A DNA stretch of 64,000 nt from Carya illinoinensis. Lineage: Eukaryota > Streptophyta > Magnoliopsida > Fagales > Juglandaceae. Below the pieces are notes generated by a model. That model ran no database searches and was not told where the DNA came from. It saw only the letters and a list, made by a program, of their open reading frames with translations. The position numbers were made by a program, and so were the translations under genes. How positions within the stretch are numbered: the first letter of the stretch is position 1; every line of letters starts with the position of its first letter. Location: the NCBI RefSeq assembly GCF_018687715.1, contig NC_056764.1, forward strand, positions 4,714,501 through 4,778,500, given 5' to 3'. Positions 10,901 to 20,475 of the stretch are shown piece by piece.

Positions 10901-13636
10901 TTTCATCTAAACATTACCTAATCATTACAACTTTCCCAAACTTCCAAACAAAACACAAAAGATAATACATTTTTTTTCAAATTTCAAAACAAAAATAATA
11001 ATAATAATTACATTATAACAATATTTTAACATTATAATATTTTTATTCAATTGTTTTTCTCTCATTTCCCAAAACCCAATAAAACATCTTTTTTTTTTTT
11101 TTATAAGTAAACGGTAGTATTGATAATAATAGGAATAGAAAACCCAATAAAACATCTTAACTCAAACCATTTGACTACTATTAACAAACCATTTTACTAT
11201 TATTCATAAAATTCTCATCTCATCTCATTCCCCAAGCATCCCTAACACTAAGGCAAGTAACTGATTTTGGTCAATAGAAATCTAACCCTAACAAGTTTGA
11301 GGTCTGCTAATCAAGCCAAATCTATCAGTGAATAAAACTTAACATGGCCTTACCCCAACCCTCGAACAAATATGTCTACTTTAATAGTAAGTTACAATAG
11401 ATCTTGCCATTAAAAGTCATTAATAATTAATAAGCATGCACACACTGGTTCGTGAACCCATTACCTCAACTCCACCCCATTCTTTAGGAGATGAGAAAAT
11501 TCCATTTGAGCAAGAGCTCTTTGGCATCGTCCAACCCTTCTCTTAAGTTTCCATGCAAGAATAACACTCCAACAGGTAGATGTCGTCTAAAACTTATAAT
11601 ACTTTAGGTCAAGCTTACAAGTAGGTGTTTCTACTCCCCACAATTTGTGCATTTAAAAAGTTACTGAGGATTTTCTTGGCCGAAAGATTTCAGGGTGAAA
11701 AAACCCCAATCCTGGACGGTGGCATTGGGTAAGATCCTCACAACTGATAATTTGAGAAAAAGAAGGGTTATTGTGGTAGATTGGTGTTGTATGTGCAAGG
11801 AAGGGGGTGAGTCTGTAGATCATCTTTTACTTCATTGCAAGATTGCAAGGGTTTTGTGGGATGAGGTGCTAAACAGAGTTGAGATGGGCTGGGCTATGCC
11901 GGGGACAGTGGCGGCAACTTTGGCTTGCTGGCCCAATATAGGAGGCCAGCCTCAGATTTCAGCAGTCTGGAGGATGATACCTATTTGCATCATGTGGTCT
12001 TTATGGCAGGAGAGGAACGCTAGGACTTTTGAAGACATGGAGCGAACACGAGAGGAGCTGCTGGCTTTTTTCTTTAGTACGCTTTGTAAATGGGCCATTG
12101 CTGTTGATTTCAATGGGATGGTCCTTCATGATTTTCTTCTCTCTCTTGTTCCCACTTAAAGGGGCAGTTCCATGTACATACTGGGCTAGGCCTGTTTTTG
12201 ATTAATACACTTTTGATTACTTATCAAAAAAAAAAAAAACCCAATCCTAAAGTTACTATTAGTTATTGACCAACCTGATTCCCACGAAGTGGCACCCATT
12301 ATTCCCAAAAACCAATTTCATGCTCAAAACATTCCAGATTTAATAGTAGAGTTTGTACGGGTCGTGACTATGTGAAATTTACACAAAATGTGAAACCTTA
12401 AATTCAACATCTTATATATTCAAGCAATCCAACAGCATCAGGTAGAGCATGCAAGCAAATCCAATGAAATAACGCATCTATATACAAAACGATATTATAT
12501 CATAAGCTTCGCATCATGAATATTCAGCAGTAAACTAAATATTGAATAGACAACATCACCTTAGCAACATGCTCCAAAGTAATAGCCTCAGGAACAATAG
12601 CTGTGCGCAGCCTAATCTGCACAAAGCCACTGCTCCCACTCAACGCAAAACACTGACCGGGCTCGCCGAAACTTGGTCTCAACATCTTGTCAGCATTGGT
12701 ACGAGCAGAATTTCTGGCGCCATTCAAGAACCAGTTACTGGCCTTTCCCACCAAATACGGCTCCGAGTGCTTCACAACCATCGCCCCGCCACTAGCCAGG
12801 GCGTAATCCACGCGACCGAGCCCATCCGCCGCGTGCTTCTCTATCTCCCTCTCAATCACCTCCCTCGCGTATGCTCTTATCTCGTCCAAATTCACATCTC
12901 CATCTCCATGTTCGTTTCTCCTGGCCTTTTTCAAATCCGTATATATCTTATCAAATTCCTCCTTCGATAACCATTCCACTGCTTTCAATTCGCCTAAGGA
13001 CCTCTCCAATCCCTCGCTCTTGATTTCCAATCTCCGCAACTCGCTCTTAGTTTCCCTCCGTAGCCCCCCGATTTCGTTCTCAACCTTGCGGTCCACGACC
13101 TCAACTTGGACCTGGATCATCTTGGCGGTGGTCTTCATGAAGGACTCCACTTCCGCAATCCTCCCCTCTAATTCGGAAAATCCCATCTCTGTCCCCGCCA
13201 CGGAGTCCCCAGGTTTCACTGCGAGTCTACGAATCAAGTGAACCAGGCCGGCGAGGACAACAAGGAGGACGAAATTCTTGGCGAACACTCTGAGAACGGT
13301 GACCCATCGAGGGTGCTCCGGCTTGTGAGGAAGCGCCTTGCGAGTGCGGCGAAGAGGCACGTTGGAATTGTTGTTGTTGTTTCCAAGGGATTTCTTCACC
13401 TGCTGCGCCAATTCCTTGGACGATCTCTCACCGCGAATGGAGTGGTTGCTCAGATCCTTGCCGTTTCCGGCAGCACCTACATCGTCGCCTCCCGCCGGAC
13501 CGTTGGGACTCAGTTGGGGCGCTGCAGCTTCGTTGAGGCCGAGCAACTCGATGTTAGTGGTCTTCCTCTCGGTCGACACCACGGGTCGGCGCCGAACCGC
13601 CGGGTTCGCCGTGATGGATACGGTCGAAGCCGACAT
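7979..13636 (-). CDS. SUN1: SUN-domain protein of the inner nuclear envelope (SUN1/SUN2 type)
   Basis: C-terminal SUN-domain (mid-size Cter-SUN) protein that spans the inner nuclear membrane and pairs with KASH partners to form LINC complexes. Two exons: 12560-13636 (ATG at 13636) and 7979-8284 (stop at 7979-7981). The phase-0 junction reads [18 protein letters not shown], giving 460 residues against roughly 455-470 in the Arabidopsis homologues. An N-terminal nucleoplasmic part has basic clusters (RRRP at 15-18, RRTRK at 96-100). One membrane segment spans about 119-136 ([17 protein letters not shown]), followed by a coiled coil at about 152-225. The SUN domain runs from about 280 to the end ([54 protein letters not shown]). 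The intron is about 4.3 kb, lengthened by four separate insertions. The call is firm; SUN1 versus SUN2 is not resolved by sequence alone. Confidence 0.95.
9522..9583 (-). mobile_element. Very short SINE 3' tail with target-site duplication
   Basis: Direct repeats AGG[T/C]TTTGAGATT at 9522-9534 and 9571-9583 (13 bp, one mismatch) flank 36 bp. Read on the minus strand, the insert ends GGACACCCGGTGCCAAT followed by poly-A. GGACACCC also marks the 3' part of the SINE copies at 60358 and 61355. It lies in the SUN intron. Confidence 0.6.
10334..10357. repeat. (AG)n microsatellite
   Basis: Twelve AG units inside the SUN gene intron. Confidence 0.95.
10799..11245. mobile_element. Tourist-like (PIF/Harbinger) MITE
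   Basis: About 441 bp (10802-11242) flanked by TAA on both sides (10799-10801 and 11243-11245). The left end is GGGCTTGTTTGGGACACTCA; the inverted right end is GGGATGCTTGGGGAATGAG. Subterminal CATCTCATCTCA occurs in inverted orientation at both ends. There is no coding capacity. A later 48-bp retroposon tail sits inside it (11091-11138). Three-base TAA duplication and GGG(C)TTGTTTGG ends are typical of Tourist elements. Confidence 0.75.
11071..11158 (-). mobile_element. 48-bp LINE-tail insertion with perfect 20-bp target duplication
   Basis: AAAACCCAATAAAACATCTT occurs at 11071-11090 and again, unchanged, at 11139-11158. The 48 bp between, read on the minus strand, end TTTACTTAT followed by poly-A. 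This is the same 3' terminus as the LINE fragment at 11714-12236. It is an extreme 5' truncation produced by target-primed reverse transcription, nested inside the Tourist-like MITE and therefore younger than it. Confidence 0.85.
11701..12248 (+). mobile_element. 5'-truncated LINE, 3' end with zf-RVT zinc-binding domain
   Basis: An insert of about 523 bp (11714-12236) in the SUN intron, antisense to the gene. An open frame ending at 12159 encodes the C-terminal zf-RVT segment found in plant L1-like reverse-transcriptase polyproteins, with a [18 protein letters not shown] zinc-binding pattern and later [14 protein letters not shown]. After the stop come an AT-rich 3' untranslated region and TTACTTATC plus a poly-A tail. 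Flanking direct repeats AAACCCCAATCCT (11701-11713) and AAACCCAATCCT (12237-12248) differ by one C. Reverse transcriptase and endonuclease are missing, so it is dead. Confidence 0.85.
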
Positions 13637-13866
13637 TTGGGATGGGCCTCAGATTTCTCAAATTATTGAACTCAGATCAGAGAAAAGGGGTAAAGTACAT
13701 TCTTCATTGAAATAAAACTTAGAAATAATGAAAAAAAAGGCTGCTCTTCTGAATTTGTTTCCCCATTTATATTGGAAAAATAAAATAAATACAACCGGCG
13801 CGGACCTGTGGAGCGCTTCGGTGATTTAAAATGTAAAAGACGGTCCTATGGCCGAGTGAGTGGGGC

Positions 13867-13872
13867 CACGTG
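13867..13872. promoter_or_regulatory. G-box CACGTG upstream of the SUN gene
   Basis: Palindromic CACGTG about 230 bp upstream of the SUN start codon at 13636. Known as a bHLH/bZIP site; function here is inferred from position only. Confidence 0.35.
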
Positions 13873-14144
13873 TAAAGGACTGGGAAATCCATTGTCTGTG
13901 GGGCATCGGATTTCGATCCCATCTCCGTATTTCTTTCTAGAGTGATGTAATTTTGTCATTTTTTAATAAATGATGTTATATATACTGTATTTTTAGAAAA
14001 ATATTAACAGAAATTTTTATAAAATTAAACTCTCTTAAACAGATGCGATTTTATGTGTTCTGTTTAAAGTTGGATGATAAGGCACTGCCACCTCGCCCCA
14101 GTCGATCCGACCTCTGCCTTCCTCGTCTGTAGAGTTGATGCCCA

Positions 14145-14150
14145 CACGTG
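14145..14150. promoter_or_regulatory. Second G-box CACGTG upstream of the SUN gene
   Basis: CACGTG in the context ACACGTGGT, about 510 bp upstream of the SUN start codon. The ACGTGG core resembles ABRE elements. Functional status is unknown. Confidence 0.3.
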
Positions 14151-14315
14151 GTTGGGAGCAAGAGCCAGGAGCCCAAGCCCATTCGAGTTTACCCGTCTGC
14201 CTAGCTTTTGTATATAAATACATATATTTAAAAATAATAATTTTATTTAGTAAAATAGTCATTTTAATTTAGATTTTTTTAAAATAATTTCAAGGTTAAA
14301 AGTTTTGTTTACAAC

Positions 14316-14318
<3 letters not shown>

Positions 14319-14367
<49 letters not shown>
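14319..14367. repeat. (CT)n microsatellite
   Basis: About 24 CT units in the intergenic region upstream of the SUN gene. Confidence 0.95.
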
Positions 14368-14370
<3 letters not shown>

Positions 14371-14639
14371 CTCGATATCTCCTCTACTCTTCACCTCCTC
14401 CTCTTCCTACACTTTTTCTTCTATTCTTTCTTGAACCGTGACTATGAGTTTGCAAAGAGACCCACGTGGCCATGATTCTTTATTTAGATTTATTGTTAAC
14501 GTTTTGGATTTTTTGTTGCTTTCCAGTTGTAGATGGTTCTATGATTTTGTAGATTTGTTGTTATGTTTCGATTGTTTTATTTTTTGTTTTTGTTTTTTTT
14601 TAATGTTTTTAGTTGTTTTTTATAATGGGTGAATAGTTG

Positions 14640-14792
14640 TGGAGACCAATCCACCCCTAGAATCCAAATTGGGGCACTTGCCCATGAGGACCAGTGCCGA
14701 GGTTTAAGGGCCCAAACTGTTCCCACACCCATGTAGGAGGGTTGGGACATGGGCATCTTCCATCCGAGTGATGTGGGTAGCACCCCTAAATC
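14640..14792. mobile_element. hAT-type MITE fragment
   Basis: The right end reads GGGTAGCACCCCTA; its reverse complement TAGGGGTGCTACC is identical to the left terminus of the hAT MITE at 27628. The interior is GC-rich relative to its surroundings. No matching target duplication was found, so the left boundary is a guess and the copy is probably decayed. Confidence 0.5.
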
Positions 14793-15009
14793 TATTATAT
14801 ACACTTTATAATAATAGTAATTTTACAATATGACATAGCACACCAACACATGTCAATTTTTAAATTTACTTTTATAAAATTATTTTGGGGCCAGAATATT
14901 TCTTTATTTTAAATAATTTCATAAATAAATTATTATATCAAGAAAATGTAGAGTGATAATTAAGATTCTTCTTTTATTTTAAGTGAAATGGATATTATAA
15001 ATTTAATGT

Positions 15010-15425
15010 TAAATATAGAGTATTTCCTATCTTTGATGTAGCTATTAGGAAAACAGGTAGCACAACAGAGATAGTATGCAAATTAGAAGATGGCTATCCA
15101 ACCTTTGTCATCACACAACATATTGAAAGCCAAAATCCAAAGTAGGGAGAAGCCGTTGTGATTTGCATTGGACTTGCAAAAACTCAGCTCAACCAAATCA
15201 AGAAAATAATCATTGTAGGTGACTCATTAGTGATCTTGCAAGTTGCAAATGATCCTGGTAAAGCCTTAGATTTGACTATTTAACCTATAGTTAGCGATAT
15301 TAGATATTTATTGAACTCATTTGAAAGTTGACAAATCCAGAAGATATATTGAAATCTGAATCGATGCGCACATTCTATTATGCATTGGGCATTTTCCATG
15401 AACTTATATGGAAGCATACTTCTTT
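15010..15425 (+). pseudogene. LINE RNase H relic, left part (split by a solo LTR)
   Basis: Translation with frame breaks shows a plant LINE RNase H-like stretch: KKIIIVGDSLVILQVAND (the GDS signature), then PIVSDIRYLLNSFES, and LNRCAHSIMHWAFS near the end. It carries stop codons and is inactive. The sequence resumes on the far side of the solo LTR at 19369. Confidence 0.6.
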
Positions 15426-15576
15426 TGTGACACTCCCAAATTTTCATTTGGGATTGGACGGACATTTGAAGCGTCGAGACATGCAATACAAAGTTACCTG
15501 CCCCCGTTCATAACATATAAGATGCAATGTTCCTAACATGCATCTAACATTATGCAATATTCGCAGCGGATAAATT

Positions 15577-17100
15577 TTTCTTTAGCAATACTATGCATCA
15601 AATTGAAAATATCCTAAATGCTTAAAACATACTTCATATATAAAGACCCATTGAACAACTAAGATCATAACATTAGTCCAAAATGCTTATGATCCAAAAA
15701 GTACTGGAGATGCAACTTTATCGTACAAGTAGTAATTTACGTTAACTACTATATTAACATTGACGTCACATCGTCGCTCAGTCAACTGTGTCTAGTTGGT
15801 CAACTCTTGATTCTCCTTCAGGTCCTGTAACAAGATCTACCATTCGGGAGGAATGGTAGTTGGGACTACCACAGTGAGATTTGATTACAAATCTCAGTAA
15901 GTTAACAACAACTTCTACACAGGCTAATGATGCATGGATGACAATAAAAACATGAATGTATAATCAAATTCATAAGTAATTAAAGTATAACTTGATATAC
16001 AATATAGCATAATTGACATAACTTAAATTGAAACGTGAACTGAACTTGACTTGACATGAACTTGATCTGAAACTTGTCTTAACATGAATTTATTCTGAAA
16101 CTTGACTTAACATGAAAAATACATACTCCACAGTTGTTGTGGCCCCATGTACATAGCATAATTGACATAACTTAAATTGAAACGTAAACCAAACTTGACT
16201 TGACATGAACTTGATCTGAAACTTGACTTATCATGAACATGTTTTAAAACTTGACTTAACATGAAAAATACATACTCCACAGTTGTTGTGGCCCCATGTA
16301 TTCTACACATCACAATGCAGTTAAATACATACTCTAGTTCTTTAGCAATATTATGCACCAAATTGAAAATATCTCAAATGCTTAAAACATACTTCATATA
16401 TAAAGACCCATTGAACAACTAAGATTATAACACTAGTCCAAAATGCTTATAATCAGAAACTGGAGATGCAACTCAATCGTACAAGTAGTAATTTACGTTA
16501 ACTATTATATTAACATTGACGTCGCATCGTCGCTCAGTCAACTGTGTATAGTTGGTCAGCTCCTGATTCTCCTTCAGGTCCTGTAACAAGATCTACCATT
16601 CGGGAGGAATGGTAGTTGGAACTACCACAGTGAGATTTAATCAAATCTCAGTAAGTTAACAACAACTTCCATACAGACTAATGATGCATGGATGACAGTA
16701 AAAACATGAATGTATAATCAAATTCATAAATAATTAAAGCATAATTTGATGTACAACATAGCATAATTGGCATAACTTAAATTGAAACGTGAACTGAACT
16801 TGACTTGACATGAATTTGATCTGAAACTTGTCTTAACATGAACTTGTTCTGAAACTTGACTTAACATAAAAAATATATACTCCACAGTTGTTTTGGCCCC
16901 ATGTACATAGCATAATTGACATAACTTAAATTGAAACGTAAACCGAACTTGACTTGACATGAACTTGATCTGAAACTTGACTTATCATGAACTTGTTCTA
17001 AAACTTGACTTAACATGAAAAATACACACTCCACAGTTGTTGTGGCCCCATGTATTCTACGTGTAAATACATACTCCACAGTTGTTGTGGCCCCATGTAT
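15577..17100. repeat. Internal tandem duplication of about 762 bp in solo LTR A
   Basis: The segment from TTTAGCAATACTATGCATCAAATTG (about 15577) recurs from about 16340, with the same order of blocks: CATACTTCATATATAAAGACCC, GTAACAAGATCTACCATTCG, CACAGTTGTTGTGGCCCC. Copy B has this segment once, so the duplication arose in copy A or its parent. The junction falls in the minisatellite motif AATACATACTC. Confidence 0.8.
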
Positions 17101-17310
17101 TCTACACATCACAATGCAGTTAAATACATACTCCACAGTTGTTGTGGCCCCATGTATTCTACGCGTCACAATGCAGTTAAATACATACTCCACAGTTGTT
17201 GTAGCCCCATGTATTCTACGTGTCACAATTGTTGTGTCTCACGTAGTGTATGCGTCACAATTGCTGTGACCCCATACTTCGTGTGCCACAGTTGTTGTGG
17301 ACCCCACGAA
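16115..17310. repeat. LTR minisatellite with CCACAGTTGTTGTGG hairpin motif (copy A)
   Basis: CCACAGTTGTTGTGGCCCCATGTA or a close variant occurs near 16127, 16276, 16881, 17031, 17073, 17132, 17191 and 17287. The dense part is 17020-17300, with alternating unit lengths of about 42 and 59 bp. The longer units add CACATCACAATGCAGTT. Each core has complementary 5-bp arms around 5 nt. Confidence 0.9.
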
Positions 17311-19368
17311 ACTGAATGTAATTCAAGATAAAACGTGACTGGAATACGAAAGGACTGAAGCCCTGACGTAACATAACGTGACTTGAACATAACTTGAAAT
17401 ACATGACCAACTTGAGATAGAAACATTTCGTAACATAGCATAACATATAATAGACAACATATTTAATATGACATACTTGTAATAGTGAATATTACATGAC
17501 TTGACATACATGTAATAGATGACATACTTAACATGATGTACTTGTAATGTACAGCAATACATGACAATATATATTATGTAATAGATAAAAACTGATGACA
17601 GAATAAATTCTATATAACAGACAATTACGTGATGACTTAGCATGGCATGACATATATGATAACACACATACATACACTGTAGTTCCTTTACTTAGCACAC
17701 ATACACAGTAGACTACTAGTAAGTTAAAAGCTAACTTACCTCAATCTCCGCATTTTTTATAAAACGTCAAGCGTGATCACGAGGAACTGTAATTAGTGAT
17801 TCTAAAAGTTAGCACTAAATCACTAATAATTTGAAATATGTAAAATACTAACTTAAAGAGTAAAATTTCCATTTTACTCTCTACATGTAGGAAAATGACT
17901 GTTTTACCCATAACTTAAGGATTTTGCATACTAACTCCAAAAGTCACCAAAATTTACATGCCTTATGTAAATTTTATCCTCAACTCAAATATAAATTTAG
18001 AAAAATTTAAAACTAATCACAACTATTAAAACTCCATAAAGCCGAAATTCTCATATGTTATTTCTATTGATTTTTGTTTCTAACTTGTTTTGATTAACCT
18101 TTTGATATATGACTTATAAAGATGTGATTTTCAAACCAAACCATCACATGATTTAAAAAGATTTCCTAAAACATATATAAGTTTCTAATTCAAGATCACA
18201 TGGTTAAACATTAACCAAAACATAAATTGAGCCAATAACATCCACATTTTGGCCTATCCGAATATCTCTTTACATAAAATTTCATATATTTGAAACTAAT
18301 ATCAAATATCTTCAAAATAATAATATAACATATATATAAGATGTTTCGGATCCTCCAATAAAATTATCAAAGTCATTGGAATAGGTTTAGACTACCAAAG
18401 AGTTAAACTTTCTCAAAACAGAAACTGTTTTTCTTCTTCCAGTTTCTAAGTTTCTAAATCTAAAAAAATCTTTCATCAAAACCTTTAATCATGTAAAAAT
18501 CATCAACCAATAATCATATACACATGTTAACAATACTCTATAAAAATTTCGGACCAATATTTATCCATTAGCTTGGTCAAAAACTCCAAACTATAACATA
18601 TTCTCCAGTTTATCTCCTAGAATGACTTTTTTATAGTTTACACAATATTTGACTGACCAAATGATCTTCAAATGGGACAAATAAGATATTCACGTAAACT
18701 AGACTAAAAAATGAACAACTTATATGAAGGAGACTTTATGATAAAACACTTACAAAAGCTTCACAATGGGTGTGCAAAAGAACTCCTAAAAGCTGTCCGA
18801 GAGAGAGTGTTTGGTATTCTTTTAATGGAAAGTATAAATGAAGATAATTTCGTGGGGGAAGAGGTGACTGGAGATACTTATAGATGAGATATGAAAGAGA
18901 TGAGACTAGAGTGAGAGTTGAGTGTAGGACTCTTTTACCCGATAATATCTACAAAAATCATTTCAAGATATTTTTTACCCAATAATATCCACAAAATTAG
19001 TTTAATATATTTTTATCCAATAATATCCATAAAATTAACTTAAGATATTTTTTATCCAATAATATCCACAATTTTGAACCGACGTTTCATCCGAAAATAT
19101 GAAAAAGTGTTATTGCGCCATAAGACCTTAAATGACCCTCCGAGTCTAATGGCGCAGTCTAATGGCGCAAACCATAATACATTTTAACACTTCTAACTAT
19201 CTCCAATAATCAAAAACACACTTCTGATACCATAGTAAATAATAACACTAATTATGTAGTTAGACTAAAACCTCTATGATTAATGGATTCGTGAAAACTT
19301 ATAGAATCTTCGCGAGGTTCCTAAAATCAATAGAAATTTCATAATTGAATTTCTAACGGGCTGTTACA

Positions 19369-19541
19369 TCTTTCATTTATTCCACCGTGTCTTTTGGATT
19401 TCTTCAATGGAAAAGACGCTACCTATATTGTGTACTCGCCAGCTTTTGGCTAGTTTGTTTTAGTTTTATAAATGTTGTAAGACGGTAGCTTTTTATAGCA
19501 TTAATGAATAATCAATTGTATTCATAAAAAAAAAAAAAAAG
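19369..19541 (+). pseudogene. LINE relic, right part with poly-A tail
   Basis: Continues the relic interrupted by solo LTR A. It runs through TGTACTCGCCAGCTTTTGG to ATGAATAATCAATTGTATTC, followed by poly-A at about 19527-19541 and a GA-rich tract. This looks like a LINE 3' end. The first five bases are the solo LTR target duplication. Confidence 0.5.
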
Positions 19542-19780
19542 AGAGAGAGAGAGAGAGAGAAAAAAGAAAGGAAAGAAAGAGTATTTCCTATCTCAACGAC
19601 TTGGGTTTGAGTAACGAACGAGTCAATATTATATCAACTGTTTTCAATGATTATATATGTTAATAAAATTCATGCTATTTGACAAAATCAAATGATGGGT
19701 TTTAAATTTTAACACATTTTCCAATGGGTTTTAAATTTCAATCATGTCGGATTTGCTAGTTGTATAAAAAAATTAGGAAC

Positions 19781-20475
19781 TGTTAGGACAAAGATCTCCT
19801 TGATCTCTGTCAAAATTAATCCAAACAAAAAATTACAGGCAATTAGGGTGTCCTTGGACGGACCCAAAGCTATTGATAATTGAGATAATCTGATATATAT
19901 TAGCCATAATGTTCCCTTAGATGATATTGATGTCTCATCTTTGATGCGATATACAGACCAAATGTTGATACTAGTTACCTTTCATGACACCAGGATGTAC
20001 ATTTTGGATGGCGGCCCATGCAGTTAATCCTCAATCTCCCTCAACATCACTCACTCAAAAGTATATATATGTTGAGTCAACCCAAGTGTGAATGCAAGTG
20101 ATGTATAGCTGCTGCACATGCACCGTTCTCAATTTTGGCATATTAGGCACCGTTTCTTTCTTAACTCGATTAGGCCACCCACCATCCAGCAAAGTCAGAA
20201 GCAACTACATCGAAATCGTAAGTTGTAGGCTGCTCTCTCCTATAAATAGGAGAGAGCTCAATTGTGAAAGGTGTGGCAGTTGCAGTGGGAGAAGAGAAGC
20301 AAGAGAGAAAGAGGGTACGTGAGAGAGAGATAGAAATTTATAGAGTTTTTTTATAAATCTCATACAAATTCTATAAAAGAGGCTCCAGTAGACGTAAGCA
20401 ATTTGCTAAACCACTTAAATATCGTCTTGTGTGATTTTTAGACAGGCCGGAGGCACAACAATATATTCTTTTCAC
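19781..20475 (+). mobile_element. Probable Ty1/copia LTR fragment
   Basis: It starts near TGTTAGGACAAAG. A TATA box (TATAAATA, 20241-20248) is followed about 150 bp later by TAGACGTAAGCAATTTGC and CTAAACCACTTAAATATC, then TTGTGTGATTTT. That order matches the R/U5 part of many plant copia LTRs (GACGTAGGC...GAACCACGTAAA). No coding domain follows, and the right end and target duplication were not found. The TATA box sits in a perfect inverted repeat (20232-20257). Confidence 0.6.

Larger units (their letters stand above)
15426..19368 (-). mobile_element. Solo LTR, copy A (Ty3/gypsy, Tekay/Del-like)
   Basis: A 3943-bp element starting TGTGACACTCCCAAA and ending GGGCTGTTACA on the plus strand, with perfect 5-bp target duplications TCTTT at 15421-15425 and 19369-19373. 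It is an inverted relative of the element at 49380-52561. In transcript orientation it starts TGTAACAGCCC and ends in GTCACA. TGTAACA...TG(T/A)CA ends and LTRs over 3 kb are typical of Tekay/Del chromoviruses. No gag-pol or second LTR is present, so internal LTR-LTR recombination is inferred. It is 761 bp longer than copy B because of an internal duplication. Confidence 0.85.

Noticed and set aside
12542..13715. Plus-strand frames opposite the SUN gene
   Set aside because: They are shadows of SUN exon 1; the minus-strand frame has the conserved protein and correct splice phase.
13880..13930. Possible tRNA B box (GATTTCGATCCC)
   Set aside because: No A box at the right distance and no cloverleaf could be drawn.
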